Shown here: one piece after another, positions 18,001 to 27,100 of the stretch | Layout of the letters: every line of letters starts with the position of its first letter | Position numbering within the stretch: the first letter of the stretch is position 1 | Origin: Flavitalea plasmicola | GTDB taxonomy: Bacteria > Bacteroidota > Bacteroidia > Chitinophagales > Chitinophagaceae | Reading direction: 5' to 3' | NCBI RefSeq assembly: GCF_030546645.1 | Contig: NZ_JAUOTO010000006.1 | Coordinates: forward strand, 1-64,000 | Length of the DNA stretch: 64,000 nucleotides | Made by a program: the position numbers and the translations under genes | Notes under the pieces: generated by a model | What the model saw: the letters and a program-made list of their open reading frames with translations, nothing else | Databases searched by the model: none | What the model was told of the DNA's origin: nothing

Positions 18001-19907
18001 TAAGGCTGATTATCAGCAGCAGATCCAACGGGATTGAGATATACGAACCTGGCGGTTAAGCGATAGTTCCCTGGACTAAGATTTAAATTTGTCGCACTTC
18101 CTGTGACCCTTTGATAGGGCGTAGGCGAACCCAGAGGTGTAGTACTAAAATCCTGCACCAGGGTGATGTTTCCCATAGGATCAATTTGTTCCAGTTTGCA
18201 ATAAACATTATCTACATTATACGGAGTATTGTTTTCCAACGAAGAGGTCCCAAAATTAGTAGATACATTCCATCCTAGCCCTACAGCAGGGTGACCATTG
18301 CTGGAAATAGTAAATTGCTTAATAAAATATTGGGTTCCATCCGGTGCTGTGCTATCTGGCGATGGATAAAATGAATGCCTGCTCCATCCGCTGACAAAAA
18401 TATTAACAGCAGTATCTCTGAGGTTGTCATCCTGGTATAAATCGACCAAATGGAATGGTATATCGACGAGACTAGCTGAATTACTTTCATAAACCAATTC
18501 TGTCCTGCCCCCTTCCGGATAAGTAATGCTTTTCAATGAAAACACGTTGCTAACCTGCGGATTAACTCTTCTGTCGCCCCCCGGAAAACCTAAAATCTGC
18601 TGTTGAGAAAACGGATACAGATCAGGTATAAGCCCAAATTCAGCCATATTTGCCTTGCCGTTATAAAATCCAAAATGGTCCTGAGCAAAAGTAAATTTCG
18701 ATGGCATCAGCACATTGGTGTAATAGTCAAATTTGTGTTTCAATGGAGCGATCGAGTCCGCAACCATGCTTATGCTGTCCAATCGCAGACGCAAGTATCT
18801 ATAATAGGTGGGTACATAACTGACAACTACAGGATTAACAGTTGCCAAAATATCATACTGGTCGCCTGTGAAATAACTATAATCAAATTTTACTGTTTTT
18901 ATTACTTTATTGTTATTATCGAGTACAACCATCTGCGCCAGCGCCAGCGTCGGCATATCTTGCCTGGAAGTGTAAGTAAAATTCACCGTGCCTCCAGGAA
19001 AACGAATGCTCTTGATCCTTGTATCAGAATATCCAGTCTGTGTTACACCCTTTGCGGTAGTTGATCCTCCAAGCAGCTCCACGCTTTCTCCATTCAACTT
19101 GTAGGCATTGTAGCTATAGGATTCATACGTATAAGTAATGCTGTCATTGTAAATATTTCGTATTGTTTTAATCTGCCAGCTACTTTTTGTATTTACCGTC
19201 CCACCTGATGGAATTTGAGAAGTCACGGCATCTTTCCCAAAGTCGACAGAAGTACCATCAGGCAATTGCAGGTTCCAGGAATAAAACGCGCGCCCAATAC
19301 CGTAAGAATTCACCGGATTGGACGTTTGTTGAACATTTATATCCTCTTTCGGAAATAATATGAACTTGTTCTGTTGCTGGCTAAACATGAAACGGCCTGA
19401 ATATCCTAAAACAGAATAATAGAACATGTCAGGCATGAAATCAATAGTAAGTGCCTGCTTGGCGTCATAGACAGCCTGTGATCGTATATTTTTATCATTA
19501 TTGGAGGAAGAGGGCGAGCTATTGAAACCTTCAACACTGTTAGTGCCGGTAGCACCAAAATATGCCTTGTCGTCAGGAGCACCCCTAACAGCTCTGGAAA
19601 TCTCTCCACCAAAATTTAATGACCACCCCAAACCAACGATTGTGGCTTCCTGATCTACCCTGATTCCCCCAGCATGATAATCCAGGGTGATCGGAACTTT
19701 TACACCCTTTATATTCATTTCATACAGTGGAACACTAATACTTGGTACCCCTGTATAGGTGGAAACGGGAGTTTCAATATGTCTATTGAAGGCCGCTACC
19801 TCCGGAGATTTGAAATCCAGGGTTGCTGGTATTGTTTGCGAAAACCCGGATAGCCATAATAATAAAGGTAGAAGGCATGTAGAGATTTTGTTGCCGAAAT
19901 GTTTCAT
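15081..19907 (-). CDS. Exported YD-type protein with leucine-rich C-terminal region, no toxin tip
   Basis: 1608 residues with a Sec signal peptide (LLPLLLWLSGFSQ). The N-terminal 120 residues contain PVSTYTGVPSISVPL and TIVGLGWSLNFGGEISR, a segment seen at the start of SpvB/TcdB-like and Rhs/YD proteins of Bacteroidota. A long beta-rich region with YD-like elements (LTYYEYDGLQRLLRIRD near 1190) follows, where a core domain would be expected next. Instead the last 300 residues resemble irregular leucine-rich repeats (GNPDLQSIQLARNNL, LKELNYLYIIPG). There is no DPxG motif, so it is not a toxin carrier. It lies between an outer-membrane barrel gene and the Rhs gene, and a shell, scaffold or target-recognition role is inferred. 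Confidence 0.6.
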   Translation of the reverse strand: MKHFGNKISTCLLPLLLWLSGFSQTIPATLDFKSPEVAAFNRHIETPVSTYTGVPSISVPLYEMNIKGVKVPITLDYHAGGIRVDQEATIVGLGWSLNFGGEISRAVRGAPDDKAYFGATGTNSVEGFNSSPSSSNNDKNIRSQAVYDAKQALTIDFMPDMFYYSVLGYSGRFMFSQQQNKFILFPKEDINVQQTSNPVNSYGIGRAFYSWNLQLPDGTSVDFGKDAVTSQIPSGGTVNTKSSWQIKTIRNIYNDSITYTYESYSYNAYKLNGESVELLGGSTTAKGVTQTGYSDTRIKSIRFPGGTVNFTYTSRQDMPTLALAQMVVLDNNNKVIKTVKFDYSYFTGDQYDILATVNPVVVSYVPTYYRYLRLRLDSISMVADSIAPLKHKFDYYTNVLMPSKFTFAQDHFGFYNGKANMAEFGLIPDLYPFSQQQILGFPGGDRRVNPQVSNVFSLKSITYPEGGRTELVYESNSASLVDIPFHLVDLYQDDNLRDTAVNIFVSGWSRHSFYPSPDSTAPDGTQYFIKQFTISSNGHPAVGLGWNVSTNFGTSSLENNTPYNVDNVYCKLEQIDPMGNITLVQDFSTTPLGSPTPYQRVTGSATNLNLSPGNYRLTARFVYLNPVGSAADNQPYNFQLSVKWRELDTAKNMVNVGGLRIKKINSYTQDNVLARVKKYTYTTPTGYTSGKLASFPQYVQKVTNNVIAGLRYFSNSVLPLETTSGSYCGYQYVDEYDVSTSDSTNVLRTNYEYSFVRPTFVQYFSYMQSAAYAPSEWTRGKLVSRKVYKGNAILSKEDYDYYSISPHLLGSNQEDYVAEINTDFISYQSLFLTSDGSAPRPPDDFYDSVVIVAIRFGAAGAVSFYYGPYNIPQGTVPYLRHYTGFDKPITKKNTLYDDFGNSIVTTDSFYYDKTPGIYQLTRTRTTDSKASLRQSSFLYPYDFNSIAPYSTMGQRHILNPIIQKIDSVKGAFVRSSKTNYQDWGNNIIAPSNSQSQVLNNPAETRAQYMAMDSKGNPLTFSKSSDEPISYVWDYNQLYPVAEVKNGSQEDIAYSSFEFDGAGNWSIPSTLRDTVYAITGRKSYNLSNGAITRASLTSLKTYFVSYWTRNAQAYAISGTVNGYPITGKTVNGWTLYIHKISGQTTIIISGTGNIDELRLYPQGAQMTTYAYDPLVGMTSQCDISSRLTYYEYDGLQRLLRIRDMDGNIVKQYEYQYQASTRCGTNCYILSMTNLAGTGTLSYPVGVFNANGKLLDTASNQARFITRWNADTANANRGTLSAGGDSMHFQLTLNAGKALPAITGCRFHKVDLSWNQIDGVRNINGCYVDFGDGASVRLPPNPGDIINPLPANTIQKGSSALYLVHTYADTSLKTLTFYHNDAEETQYLDNVNASATSLSKLKNFRGNLPQHMKQFGSSSYQQASMSTVANVSNWTSIHSINDFHLNTGDGGTTTIQNLSYQQDFMAGNPDLQSIQLARNNLACYFDSTFKISRLKSDWNTWFKHLQFLSLTDAQWNREDLSGLKELNYLYIIPGRPHYSNDPTGNAEIPIPQPVVDGIFNQVASGSGQSVNGGFLYISSGGSGRSSSSDTAVSTLLAKGWTLYLDGQQLH

Positions 19908-19957
19908 TTTTTGATACTCCTTTTAAATGATGCTCTCAATTTTTTATTAATACCGTC

Positions 19958-21418
19958 TCAGAAATTATACCCCACCCTAAACACCACCGCCTGCCCCTTC
20001 GGCACCTGCTGATAACTCAAAAAATCCCACAACAGCTGCACCTTCGTCTTCTTGAACACCCGGCTCTTCATCGACACCGTCTTGCTCACCCCGATGAGTC
20101 CGCTATGGGTCCACTCATCCCAGCGCCGCAACTGCTGGTACGAAGCAAAGGGCCGCGTGTGATTGTATTCCCATCCGCCCGATAATGAAAAGCTCCCCTT
20201 CAGCTTCACCTCCACAAACGACCTAAGCCCCATTCCCTGGCTGGAAAAAGCAATGTGCTGGATCCCATTCCCCCAGCCCAGTTTGTAGCTGGCGCCCAGA
20301 CCAATGATACTCCGGTCGCTGAGCTTATAGCCCACCGACAGCCCGAAGTCCGACACCGTAGGGAAATAGGAATTATTCCTGGTGGTCTGGAAATTCGTCC
20401 CATACTCTAGTCGCTTCCAGAATGTCTTTGTCTTTTGTTCATTGGGCTTGAAATCCGGCAGGTCGATATCTCCGCTGCCGCCGCCCAGCTTGCTCAGCTT
20501 GTCCTTATACCCATCCAGCTGCGATTGTGCTGATTGCAGGTTGGCTTGTAAAGCCGCCGCACCGCCTGCGCCACCTGCCGACACCTGCTGCTGGATCAAG
20601 GCCGCCACCTGGTCGCGGGTCTGCAAGCCAGACAGGCTGGCTGGATCGCCGTAATTGGAAGGCAAATTGAACAGCCCCGCCAATTGCGAGTTTTGTTTCA
20701 TGAAAGCCTGAAAAGCCGGCAGCTTGCCGAGGATCGCCAGCGCCTGCTTCGTTAGCTTGTCCGGGTCATTCAACATCTCCTTATACTGGCGCACCTGCTG
20801 CGAGTAGTAATAAATGTCCTGGTTCATCCCCTGGTAGTCCTTACCCAGGAGATTGGACAAACCACTATGCTGCTGGACATATTGCGAGATCTGCTGCTTG
20901 CGCTGACGGACGAATTCCTTAATCTGGTCCGCGTCCTGCATTTTTGCCTCCAATGCCCTCAGCTGAGAAAGAGAGCCGGCAGCCCCGTCATTCTTCAGGA
21001 ACTTCAACATCCCCTGCAATGAATCCGTATAAGCCTGGTATTCCCCATTAATATGCAAGCTCCCGCCACCAGTATCACTGACGAGCTTTCGGGACAGCGC
21101 ATCATACTGCCCGATCGATCCTGCAAACAACGTCTTTGCCGCCGCCGAATCTTTTTTATATAATTTGTTATACATGCGCTGTTCACGCTTGCGCATGCGC
21201 TCCAGGTATTTTTTTGTCTGGTGCGTCAGTTGGTCGTCCAGGCCGGCGATCCTGTTCTCTATTTTGCTGAAGAAGTGGGAAGGAAAATTGGTGACAGCAG
21301 CAGCCTTGTCAGGCAGGTCCTGCGCATAAGAGGAATAAGATATAAAGAAGAGCAGCAATAGGATTGCGCTCCGGGGTCCTTGCATAAGAAGCCGGTTTAA
21401 GGGTGTTGCGCAGGGCAT
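19958..21418 (-). CDS. Coiled-coil and C-terminal beta-barrel outer-membrane protein, first gene of the Rhs operon
   Basis: 486 residues. ATG 21418 gives a long leader; an internal ATG 11 codons later also leads into the hydrophobic signal segment SAILLLLFFISYSSYAQ. Residues about 40-310 are charged and glutamine-rich helices (RMRKREQRMYNKLYKK, IQQQVSAGGAGG) typical of a periplasmic coiled coil. From about 330 amphipathic strands alternate (FGLSVGYKLSDRSIIGLG) up to the last residues VVFRVGYNF, ending in phenylalanine as outer-membrane barrels do. It is followed by two exported Rhs/YD genes at 50- and 33-base gaps. A role in anchoring or passing the Rhs protein across the outer membrane is inferred from context only. 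Confidence 0.6.
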   Translation of the reverse strand: MPCATPLNRLLMQGPRSAILLLLFFISYSSYAQDLPDKAAAVTNFPSHFFSKIENRIAGLDDQLTHQTKKYLERMRKREQRMYNKLYKKDSAAAKTLFAGSIGQYDALSRKLVSDTGGGSLHINGEYQAYTDSLQGMLKFLKNDGAAGSLSQLRALEAKMQDADQIKEFVRQRKQQISQYVQQHSGLSNLLGKDYQGMNQDIYYYSQQVRQYKEMLNDPDKLTKQALAILGKLPAFQAFMKQNSQLAGLFNLPSNYGDPASLSGLQTRDQVAALIQQQVSAGGAGGAAALQANLQSAQSQLDGYKDKLSKLGGGSGDIDLPDFKPNEQKTKTFWKRLEYGTNFQTTRNNSYFPTVSDFGLSVGYKLSDRSIIGLGASYKLGWGNGIQHIAFSSQGMGLRSFVEVKLKGSFSLSGGWEYNHTRPFASYQQLRRWDEWTHSGLIGVSKTVSMKSRVFKKTKVQLLWDFLSYQQVPKGQAVVFRVGYNF

Positions 21419-21643
21419 GGCCCATACGTCTACGGTTGTTGCTACTAACTAATCAAAGTGGGTTGAAAAGAAAGAAAGGATTCCAAGGATAAGGGAAATT
21501 ACTTAATGCGAAGTAAGGGAAGTTTTGTTAATTGTCTGTTATCCGTTGCAAAATTTTTTTCTGCCTCCCATCTGATACACCCCGAATTGCCGCATCTGCT
21601 TCTGTTTTCACCGCGCCCTTCTCGCTAGTTTTACAATCAAAAA

Positions 21644-22438
21644 ATGCAGCAGCTATCCATACGGGGAATACAGCTTCACTATGACGATAGGGGAGAGGGC
21701 TCGCCCATCGTCTTTGTCCATGGCCACCCCTTCGATCATACGATGTGGAAATACCAGTTGCCCCGCTTCGCGCCGGAACACCGCCTCATCATGCCCGATC
21801 TCCGCGGCTACGGCCACACCGACGTCACGCCCGGCAAAGTAATGCTGGATGAAATGGCCCTGGACATTCTCCATCTGCTGGATGCGCTTCACATCGACAA
21901 TGCCGTCTTCTGCGGCCTCTCCATGGGAGGCCAGATCGTGCTGGAATGCTACAGGATCTTCCCGCACAAAGTAAAAGCCCTGGTCATCGTGGATTCGGAT
22001 GCACGGGGAGAAACCCCCGACAGCCGTCAACAACGCCTGCAGAAAGCCGACAGGATCATCGCAACAGGCATGCGGCAGCATACGGACGAGACGATCCACC
22101 AGTACATCGCTCCGGCTTCCATGAATAACCCGCCCGTCTACACGCATCTCTATGACATGATGAGCAGCACGACAGCCGAAGGCGCCGCTGCCGCCCATCG
22201 CGGAAGGGCCGATAGGAGGGACCACCTGTCCTTTCTCCCATCCATTCGCGTCCCCACGCTCGTCGTGGTAGGTGAAGAAGATTATTTTACACCCCCGCCC
22301 ATCGCAAGGCTGATGAGCGACAGGATTCCTGGGGCTGCGTTGGCCGTCATCCCGGCCGCAGGGCATCTCCCCAATATGGAGACCCCGGAAGCTTTTAACG
22401 AAACCCTGTACGCTTTTTTGAAAACACATCGGCTGTAG
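21644..22438 (+). CDS. Alpha/beta hydrolase
   Basis: 264 residues with the full alpha/beta-hydrolase plan: an oxyanion-region HGHPFDHTMW near residue 26, the nucleophile elbow GLSMGG (serine near 93), an acid in GEEDYFTP near 212, and the catalytic histidine in AAGHLPNME near 240. It resembles the 3-oxoadipate enol-lactonase/BioH-like group, but the substrate cannot be read from sequence. The protein is cytoplasmic. It is transcribed away from the Rhs operon and convergent with the HTH-like gene, so it is probably an ordinary chromosomal gene at the edge of the island. Confidence 0.85.
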   Translation: MQQLSIRGIQLHYDDRGEGSPIVFVHGHPFDHTMWKYQLPRFAPEHRLIMPDLRGYGHTDVTPGKVMLDEMALDILHLLDALHIDNAVFCGLSMGGQIVLECYRIFPHKVKALVIVDSDARGETPDSRQQRLQKADRIIATGMRQHTDETIHQYIAPASMNNPPVYTHLYDMMSSTTAEGAAAAHRGRADRRDHLSFLPSIRVPTLVVVGEEDYFTPPPIARLMSDRIPGAALAVIPAAGHLPNMETPEAFNETLYAFLKTHRL

Positions 22439-22450
22439 ATCGGACTGCCG

Positions 22451-22789
22451 TCATCCCCGGAACAGCTTCACCTTGCCCTTCGCCCGGATGCGCTCCATAA
22501 TAAAGGCATGTATGATGTCATATTGGATGCCGATCAGCGTCGCAAACTTCTGCATTTCTGAAATGGTGAACTCCCCGGGGTCATTGATCTTTTTTCTGAA
22601 CGTGTAAAAAGAGATATTCAATTCCGTGGCCAGCCGCGTCTCGCTGACAATGGCAAACACCTGGTCAAAGCTGCTGATCTTGCCCCCCTCGAACTCGTTT
22701 CGCAACGAATTGAATTTATACTTCATTTTCGATTCCCGCGCTAACTGCCGCTCCTTATCCGAGTGAGTGATCCTGGAACTTTTAGCCAT
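22451..22789 (-). CDS. Small HTH-like DNA-binding protein (paralogue of 47027-47365)
   Basis: 112 residues: a basic N-terminus (MAKSSRITHSDKERQ), then a helical domain with LATELNISFYTFRKKIND and FTISEMQKFATLIGIQYD, which fits a phage-repressor/XRE-like helix-turn-helix. An almost identical gene lies at 47027-47365 in the same orientation. Repeat copy 4 begins 58 bases upstream of its start codon. It may be a regulator of the mobile segment or simply a duplicated gene. Specific function unknown. Confidence 0.6.
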   Translation of the reverse strand: MAKSSRITHSDKERQLARESKMKYKFNSLRNEFEGGKISSFDQVFAIVSETRLATELNISFYTFRKKINDPGEFTISEMQKFATLIGIQYDIIHAFIMERIRAKGKVKLFRG

Positions 22790-22847
22790 TCAACAAAAAT
22801 TTGGCCGGCAACTTATATACGCTGCCAAGGCAGAGAGTATAGTATTG

Positions 22848-23606
22848 AGGGCGTGCCCCTTCGGGTCGGGCTGTTCGCTTGTAGTCCTCGGCCTTTGGCC
22901 TGCGGGCTACCGCTGCCATCCCTCACGCGAGGGAAAATTATGCGTTAAACGTCTTATGCATCCTGTGCCTCTTTCTTTTTCTTTGGCCGGGCAGCCCTAA
23001 CCTCTCCGCCGCTGTATTTTGGGTACCACTGAACATCTCTTCTTTACTCTGCGAGTTTTCTATTTAGCGGTTGTAGCTGAATCTCCTCGCCCAAAATAAG
23101 GCGGCTCCAAGGCAGGGCTGACCCTGGCAGATACTGTGCGCAGGTGGGATATTCATTCCGGGATAGATTGCTATCGATATAAGAAACCTTCTTCGGCTGC
23201 ATTCCTTTTCTCCGACCGATGGCACGATGTGGGACCTAATGCCCCGCTGCTGAGAACTTCGTCAGAGCTGCGTACCTCGCTCTTCCTCGCTCGTAACCTT
23301 CGCTTCGCTCGGTTATCCCGCAATGATTTTCTGTTTGTGCTCTTCCGAGCTGCGGTAAAATAAGGCAGCGGAGACCTGTTAAGTACCCCAGGTAATTTGC
23401 GGTAGATGCAGCAACGACCAGCTGGTCATATAAGCCGGAATGTCTTTCGGAGACTGCGATGTGCCATTCCTTTTTTGGGAAGTATAATCCATTTGTCGTG
23501 GTAAAAAAAACAAACCCCTCCTGTGCTGTGCGAGGGGATTTATTTTTTCACCACTAAAACAATTATGTATGTTGTACTTTCTGATCAAAAAAGGGAATGA
23601 ATTACA
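22848..23606. repeat. Dispersed composite palindromic repeat, copy 4
   Basis: A complete copy starting GGGCGTGCCCCTTCGGGTC and ending AATTACACATC. It lies between the HTH-like gene and a 45-codon frame, on the Cas side. Its second palindrome is interrupted by the nested mini-repeat at 23253-23316. It also holds the terminator-like hairpin at 23515-23548 (CCCCTC / GAGGGG then a T-run). Unlike copies 1-3 and 5 it does not abut an Rhs gene. No coding sequence is recognised. Confidence 0.8.
23253..23316. repeat. Nested mini-repeat inside palindromic repeat copy 4
   Basis: The block begins GAGAACTTCGTCAGAGC and ends TTCGCTTCGCTCGGTTAT, as in the longer copy at 295-409. It is inserted between the CGCTGCTGA arm and the inner part of the second palindrome, a different place from the insertion in copy 1. 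Confidence 0.55.
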
Positions 23607-23610
23607 CATC

Positions 23611-23748
23611 ATGCGCATTCATCCGAAAGACGAAGTCCTTTTCCGGCTGTTTTATGACCAGCAGATCCTGGTCGAAGGGAATTCAGCTCTGGACGTCCTG
23701 GCAAAGTTTCATGATTTGCCATTGATCATAGAAGACGGGTTTTCATAA
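23611..23748 (+). CDS. Possible 45-residue protein beside repeat copy 4
   Basis: The frame begins MRIHPKDEVLFRLFYDQQIL and ends IIEDGFS, with good codon use and no signal peptide. The TAA stop lies in the loop region of a strong terminator, an arrangement expected of a genuine short gene. I recognise no family. It starts just where repeat copy 4 ends. It could be a small cargo gene of the repeat or a truncated gene end. Confidence 0.4.
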   Translation: MRIHPKDEVLFRLFYDQQILVEGNSALDVLAKFHDLPLIIEDGFS

Positions 23749-23761
23749 CCCGTCTTTTTTT
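23734..23761 (+). terminator. Rho-independent terminator of the 45-codon frame
   Basis: GACGGGTT and AACCCGTC form a perfect 8-base stem around TTCAT and are followed by seven T residues. The stop codon of the short frame overlaps the loop and right arm. Confidence 0.8.
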
Positions 23762-23802
23762 AACTCTTGTCTGTTTAGGAGTACGTGAGATTTTTTTCCC
23801 TT

Positions 23803-23836
23803 CTAATTTTCTCGCCGGGCTGTCCGAGAAAATTAG
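23803..23836. repeat. Hairpin module, perfect 12-base arms
   Basis: CTAATTTTCTCG and CGAGAAAATTAG are exact reverse complements around the loop CCGGGCTGTC. It is a second copy of the module at 5655-5688. It lies about 85 bases beyond the tracrRNA terminator and has no T-run. Confidence 0.65.
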
Positions 23837-23922
23837 GGGTTCATAATGTCTATAATGTTCCTTGTCCTGCTGATCGGTTTTCTCGTCCATAATCCAATAA
23901 GCAGATCATTTGCATGAGGGGA

Positions 23923-23949
23923 ATAAAAAGGCCCTACCGAAGCAGGGCC
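23923..23949 (-). terminator. Rho-independent terminator of the tracrRNA
   Basis: An 8-base stem (one G-T pair) closes a TTCG tetraloop and is followed on the minus strand by TTTTTATTCC. It forms the last stem of the tracrRNA. Confidence 0.8.
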
Positions 23950-24008
23950 AAAGGTTTTCACCTGCGGCATTTAGCCTTATTGTGATAAGATTGGGAAAAA
24001 CAATCTCT
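23923..24008 (-). ncRNA. tracrRNA of the type II-C CRISPR-Cas9 system
   Basis: On the minus strand an anti-repeat (TTTTTCCCAATC, then CTTATCACAA) pairs with the 5' part of the CRISPR repeat sense strand: TTGTG and GATTGGGAAAA are complementary, with a four-base internal bulge, as in known Cas9 guides. It continues with ACAATAAGGC and two short stems (GGCTAAATGCC, CAGGTGAAAACCTTTGG), the usual II-C tracrRNA plan. It ends in GGCCCTGC-TTCG-GTAGGGCC followed by TTTTTATT. The length is about 85 nt. It pairs with pre-crRNA and loads Cas9. It is divergent from cas9 and lies in the cas9 upstream region. Confidence 0.85.
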
Positions 24009-24013
24009 TTGCA

Positions 24014-24044
24014 CAAAGAAAATAAAAATTTTATATTTATCCAA
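24014..24044 (-). promoter_or_regulatory. Promoter for the tracrRNA (Bacteroidota type)
   Basis: On the minus strand TTG at 24044-24042 is followed after 20 bases by TTTCTTTG at 24021-24014, close to the Bacteroidota consensus TTTG / TAnnTTTG with T in place of A at the second position. The predicted start near 24007 puts the anti-repeat at the very 5' end of the RNA, as expected. Confidence 0.5.
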
Positions 24045-24171
24045 CTTTTCGTTGAAAAGCGAAAATTCTCGGGTGAAGGCTCTCCTTGATTAGTACCTGT
24101 CTATTCCTGCTATCCTCTATTTCAATCTATTTGGTATTACCGCATATTTCTAACCCAAACCATAACAACAA

Positions 24172-27100
24172 ATGAGTAAAGTATTAGGTCTGGACCTTGG
24201 CACCAACAGTATTGGCTGGGCAATCCGCGACACTGAAGGCAATAATGATCCGAGCCAAATCACCCATAAAGGGGTTGTGATTTTTGAAAAAGGTGTCGGA
24301 AAGGAAAAGGGTATAGAGTTTTCCCGGGCAGCCGAAAGAACAAAACACAAGTCCGCAAGAAAAAAGAACCGCCGCCGGAGATGGCGCAAGATCGATCTCC
24401 TGGCAATCTTGATCAAGAACAACATGTGCCCTCTTTCTATGGAAGAACTTGAACAATGGAAAACGCCGGCGGGAAACAGAGAAAAAAAATATCCGGAAAG
24501 TAACATATTTCGAAACTGGCTTCGCCTTGATTTCAACAACGACGGACTGGCGGACTACGCCAATCCTTTTGAGCTGCGCGCAAATGCTTTACAAGAAAAG
24601 CTATCTCTGCATGAACTTGGAAGGATCGCCTATCATATAAATCAACGGAGGGGCTACCTCAGCAATCGAAGCGATAAAGCCCAGGAGACGGCTGAGATAG
24701 TGCCGACAGACAATGATGCCGAGGATAAGGCAACAAGACCGAAGAAACTGGGAAAAGTAGCCACCGCGATCGGAGAACTTGAAAAAACGCTCGCTGGAAA
24801 AACGATTGGCCAGAAATTATCCGAGTTAATTGCCGAAGGGGGCAGAGGCAGGAGACGGAAAGAGGAAAGCACCAATATAAGCAGGATCACACTTCAAAGC
24901 GAGTTCCTGGAGATCGCCGGGTATCAGGGGCTTTCAACAACGCTAACCGAAGCGATCCGCAGGATTATTTTCGACCAACGTCCTCTGCGATCTCAAAAGG
25001 GAACGATTGGTAAATGCATTTACGAAAAGGACAAACCACGGTGTCCGGTTTCCCACCCAGAGTATGAACTGTATCGGATGTGGCAGATTCTCAATAACAT
25101 AAAATACTCCGATGATGGAAGAAAGACCTGGCAACCGCTGAATGCTGCAGAAAGGCAGTTGGCTCAGCAAAAATTCTTTCGTAGATCAAGCCCGACCTTC
25201 GAATTCTCCGATATCAGCAAAGTTTTCATGAAGCATCACCCGAACAGGGTGTTTAATTACAAGAATGGGCAAACGATTGCCGGCTGTCCCACCCTGGCTG
25301 GCCTTATCTTCCTATTGGGCGAGGAAAGAACCTGGCAAATGAGGGGAGCCGCCGTGAAACGAATAAAATGGGAAGAGTCCCAAAAGGGTCCAGCCGCGCT
25401 TCCATATCCTGACAAACAGATTGACTTGTATGACCTATGGCATTGGCTCTTTGCTATGGACAATGATAAAGATCAGGCGATTGTTCGGCATAAAGTCTCC
25501 GCCAAGCTGGGTTTTTCCGAAAATGACGCCGATAAATTCGTACGCGTACCCATTAAGCAAGGGTATGGCAGCCTCAGCCTAAAAGCGATCCGGAAAATAA
25601 ATCATTGGCTGGAGCAGGGAGAAAAGTATGACAAGGCGGTGTTCCTGGCAAACGTTCCTTATATCCTGAATCACGAGGATTGGAAAGCCAATCAGGAAAT
25701 ATTAATCAACGCCATTCAGGAGGCCATAGACGGTGTCGGTCGGGAAAAGAATTGCACGGACATCGCCAATGGTTTGATAAACCATTACAACAATCTCCCC
25801 TACACTCACCGATTTGCGGGCGATAACCAATATACGCTGCTGGATGAGGACGATCAAAATGACATAAACTCCGCGATCCTGAATTATTTTGGTGAGGCCA
25901 GATGGAAGGAATTCTCCCCGGAAACGCGATCCTCGTATGAAGAGCGGGTCAAACAACTCTACCAGCTTGCACTTTCAGGCGCGAAAGGCAGCGAACTCAC
26001 TTATCTGAAGCCGCCTCGACTGGATCAAAACATAAAAAACGTGATCTGCCAGGTCGTGCATCTTGACCCTGGCAGCAAAGTATTGAACAAATTGTTCCAT
26101 CCCAGCGATATCGATTCATTTCTTCCCGCTTTCAAAGAGGTCGATACTTTCACCGGCCATGTCACAGGCAGGAAATTACTGAATAGCCCGATTACGGAAA
26201 GTATCAGGAATCCAATGGCCATGAGAGCCTTATATGAGTTAAGAAAGCTGATCAATTATCTCATCAAGCAAGATATCATTGACGAATATACCCATGTGAT
26301 CGTCGAAATGGCCAGAGAGCTGAATGATGCCAACCGGAGAAAGGCTATAGAAAGGTATCAGTCCGACCGTAAGCGTGAAAATGATGCATATGAACGCGAG
26401 GTTAGAAAAATATTCTCTGAGCAGGGAAGGACACTGCCCGGCGATATGACCACCTACGTCGAACGGTACCGGTTGAGAAAGGAGCAACCAAGAAATGTCT
26501 GCATGTATACCGGTAGAACCATAAGTGACACGGATCTCTTCGACGAATTTACGACGGATATAGAACATACCTTGCCAAGAAGCCTGACCTTCGAAGACAG
26601 CCTGGAGAATAAAACCATCGCGTTCAAATTCTATAACAACCATGTAAAAGATAAGCTATTCCCCTCCCAATTGCCCAATTACTCCGAGGATACAGGAGAG
26701 TATACTGCCATTGAGCCCAGATTGTCCGACTGGAAGAAGCTGGTTGAGGATTTTGAGAACAAGATCGAATATGCAAAAAAACGGAGCCGCCTGGCCTCGA
26801 CAAAGGAGGTTAAAGACAAGGCGATTGAGGACCGGCATTATTACGAAATGCATCGCCGATATTGGAAAAGTAAACTGGAGCGTTTCACCCTCACCCAGAT
26901 AACAGAAGGATTCAAGAATAGTCAACTGGTAGACACACAATTAATTGCAAAATATGGCGTGCTTTTCCTTAAAACCCTCTTCATTCGTGTCCGTTCAACC
27001 AAAGGTTCGATCACTGACAAGATCAAAAGGGTATGGGGTGCCATGGGTGGTGATGAAAAAAAGAATAGGACTCGGCATACCCACCATGCCATCGATGCAA

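Noticed and set aside
24150-24171. CCCAAACCATAACAAC just before the cas9 start as an anti-repeat
   Set aside because: It matches the repeat only with a gap and has no tracrRNA-like structure after it. The candidate at 23923-24008 has far better pairing, a nexus and a terminator.
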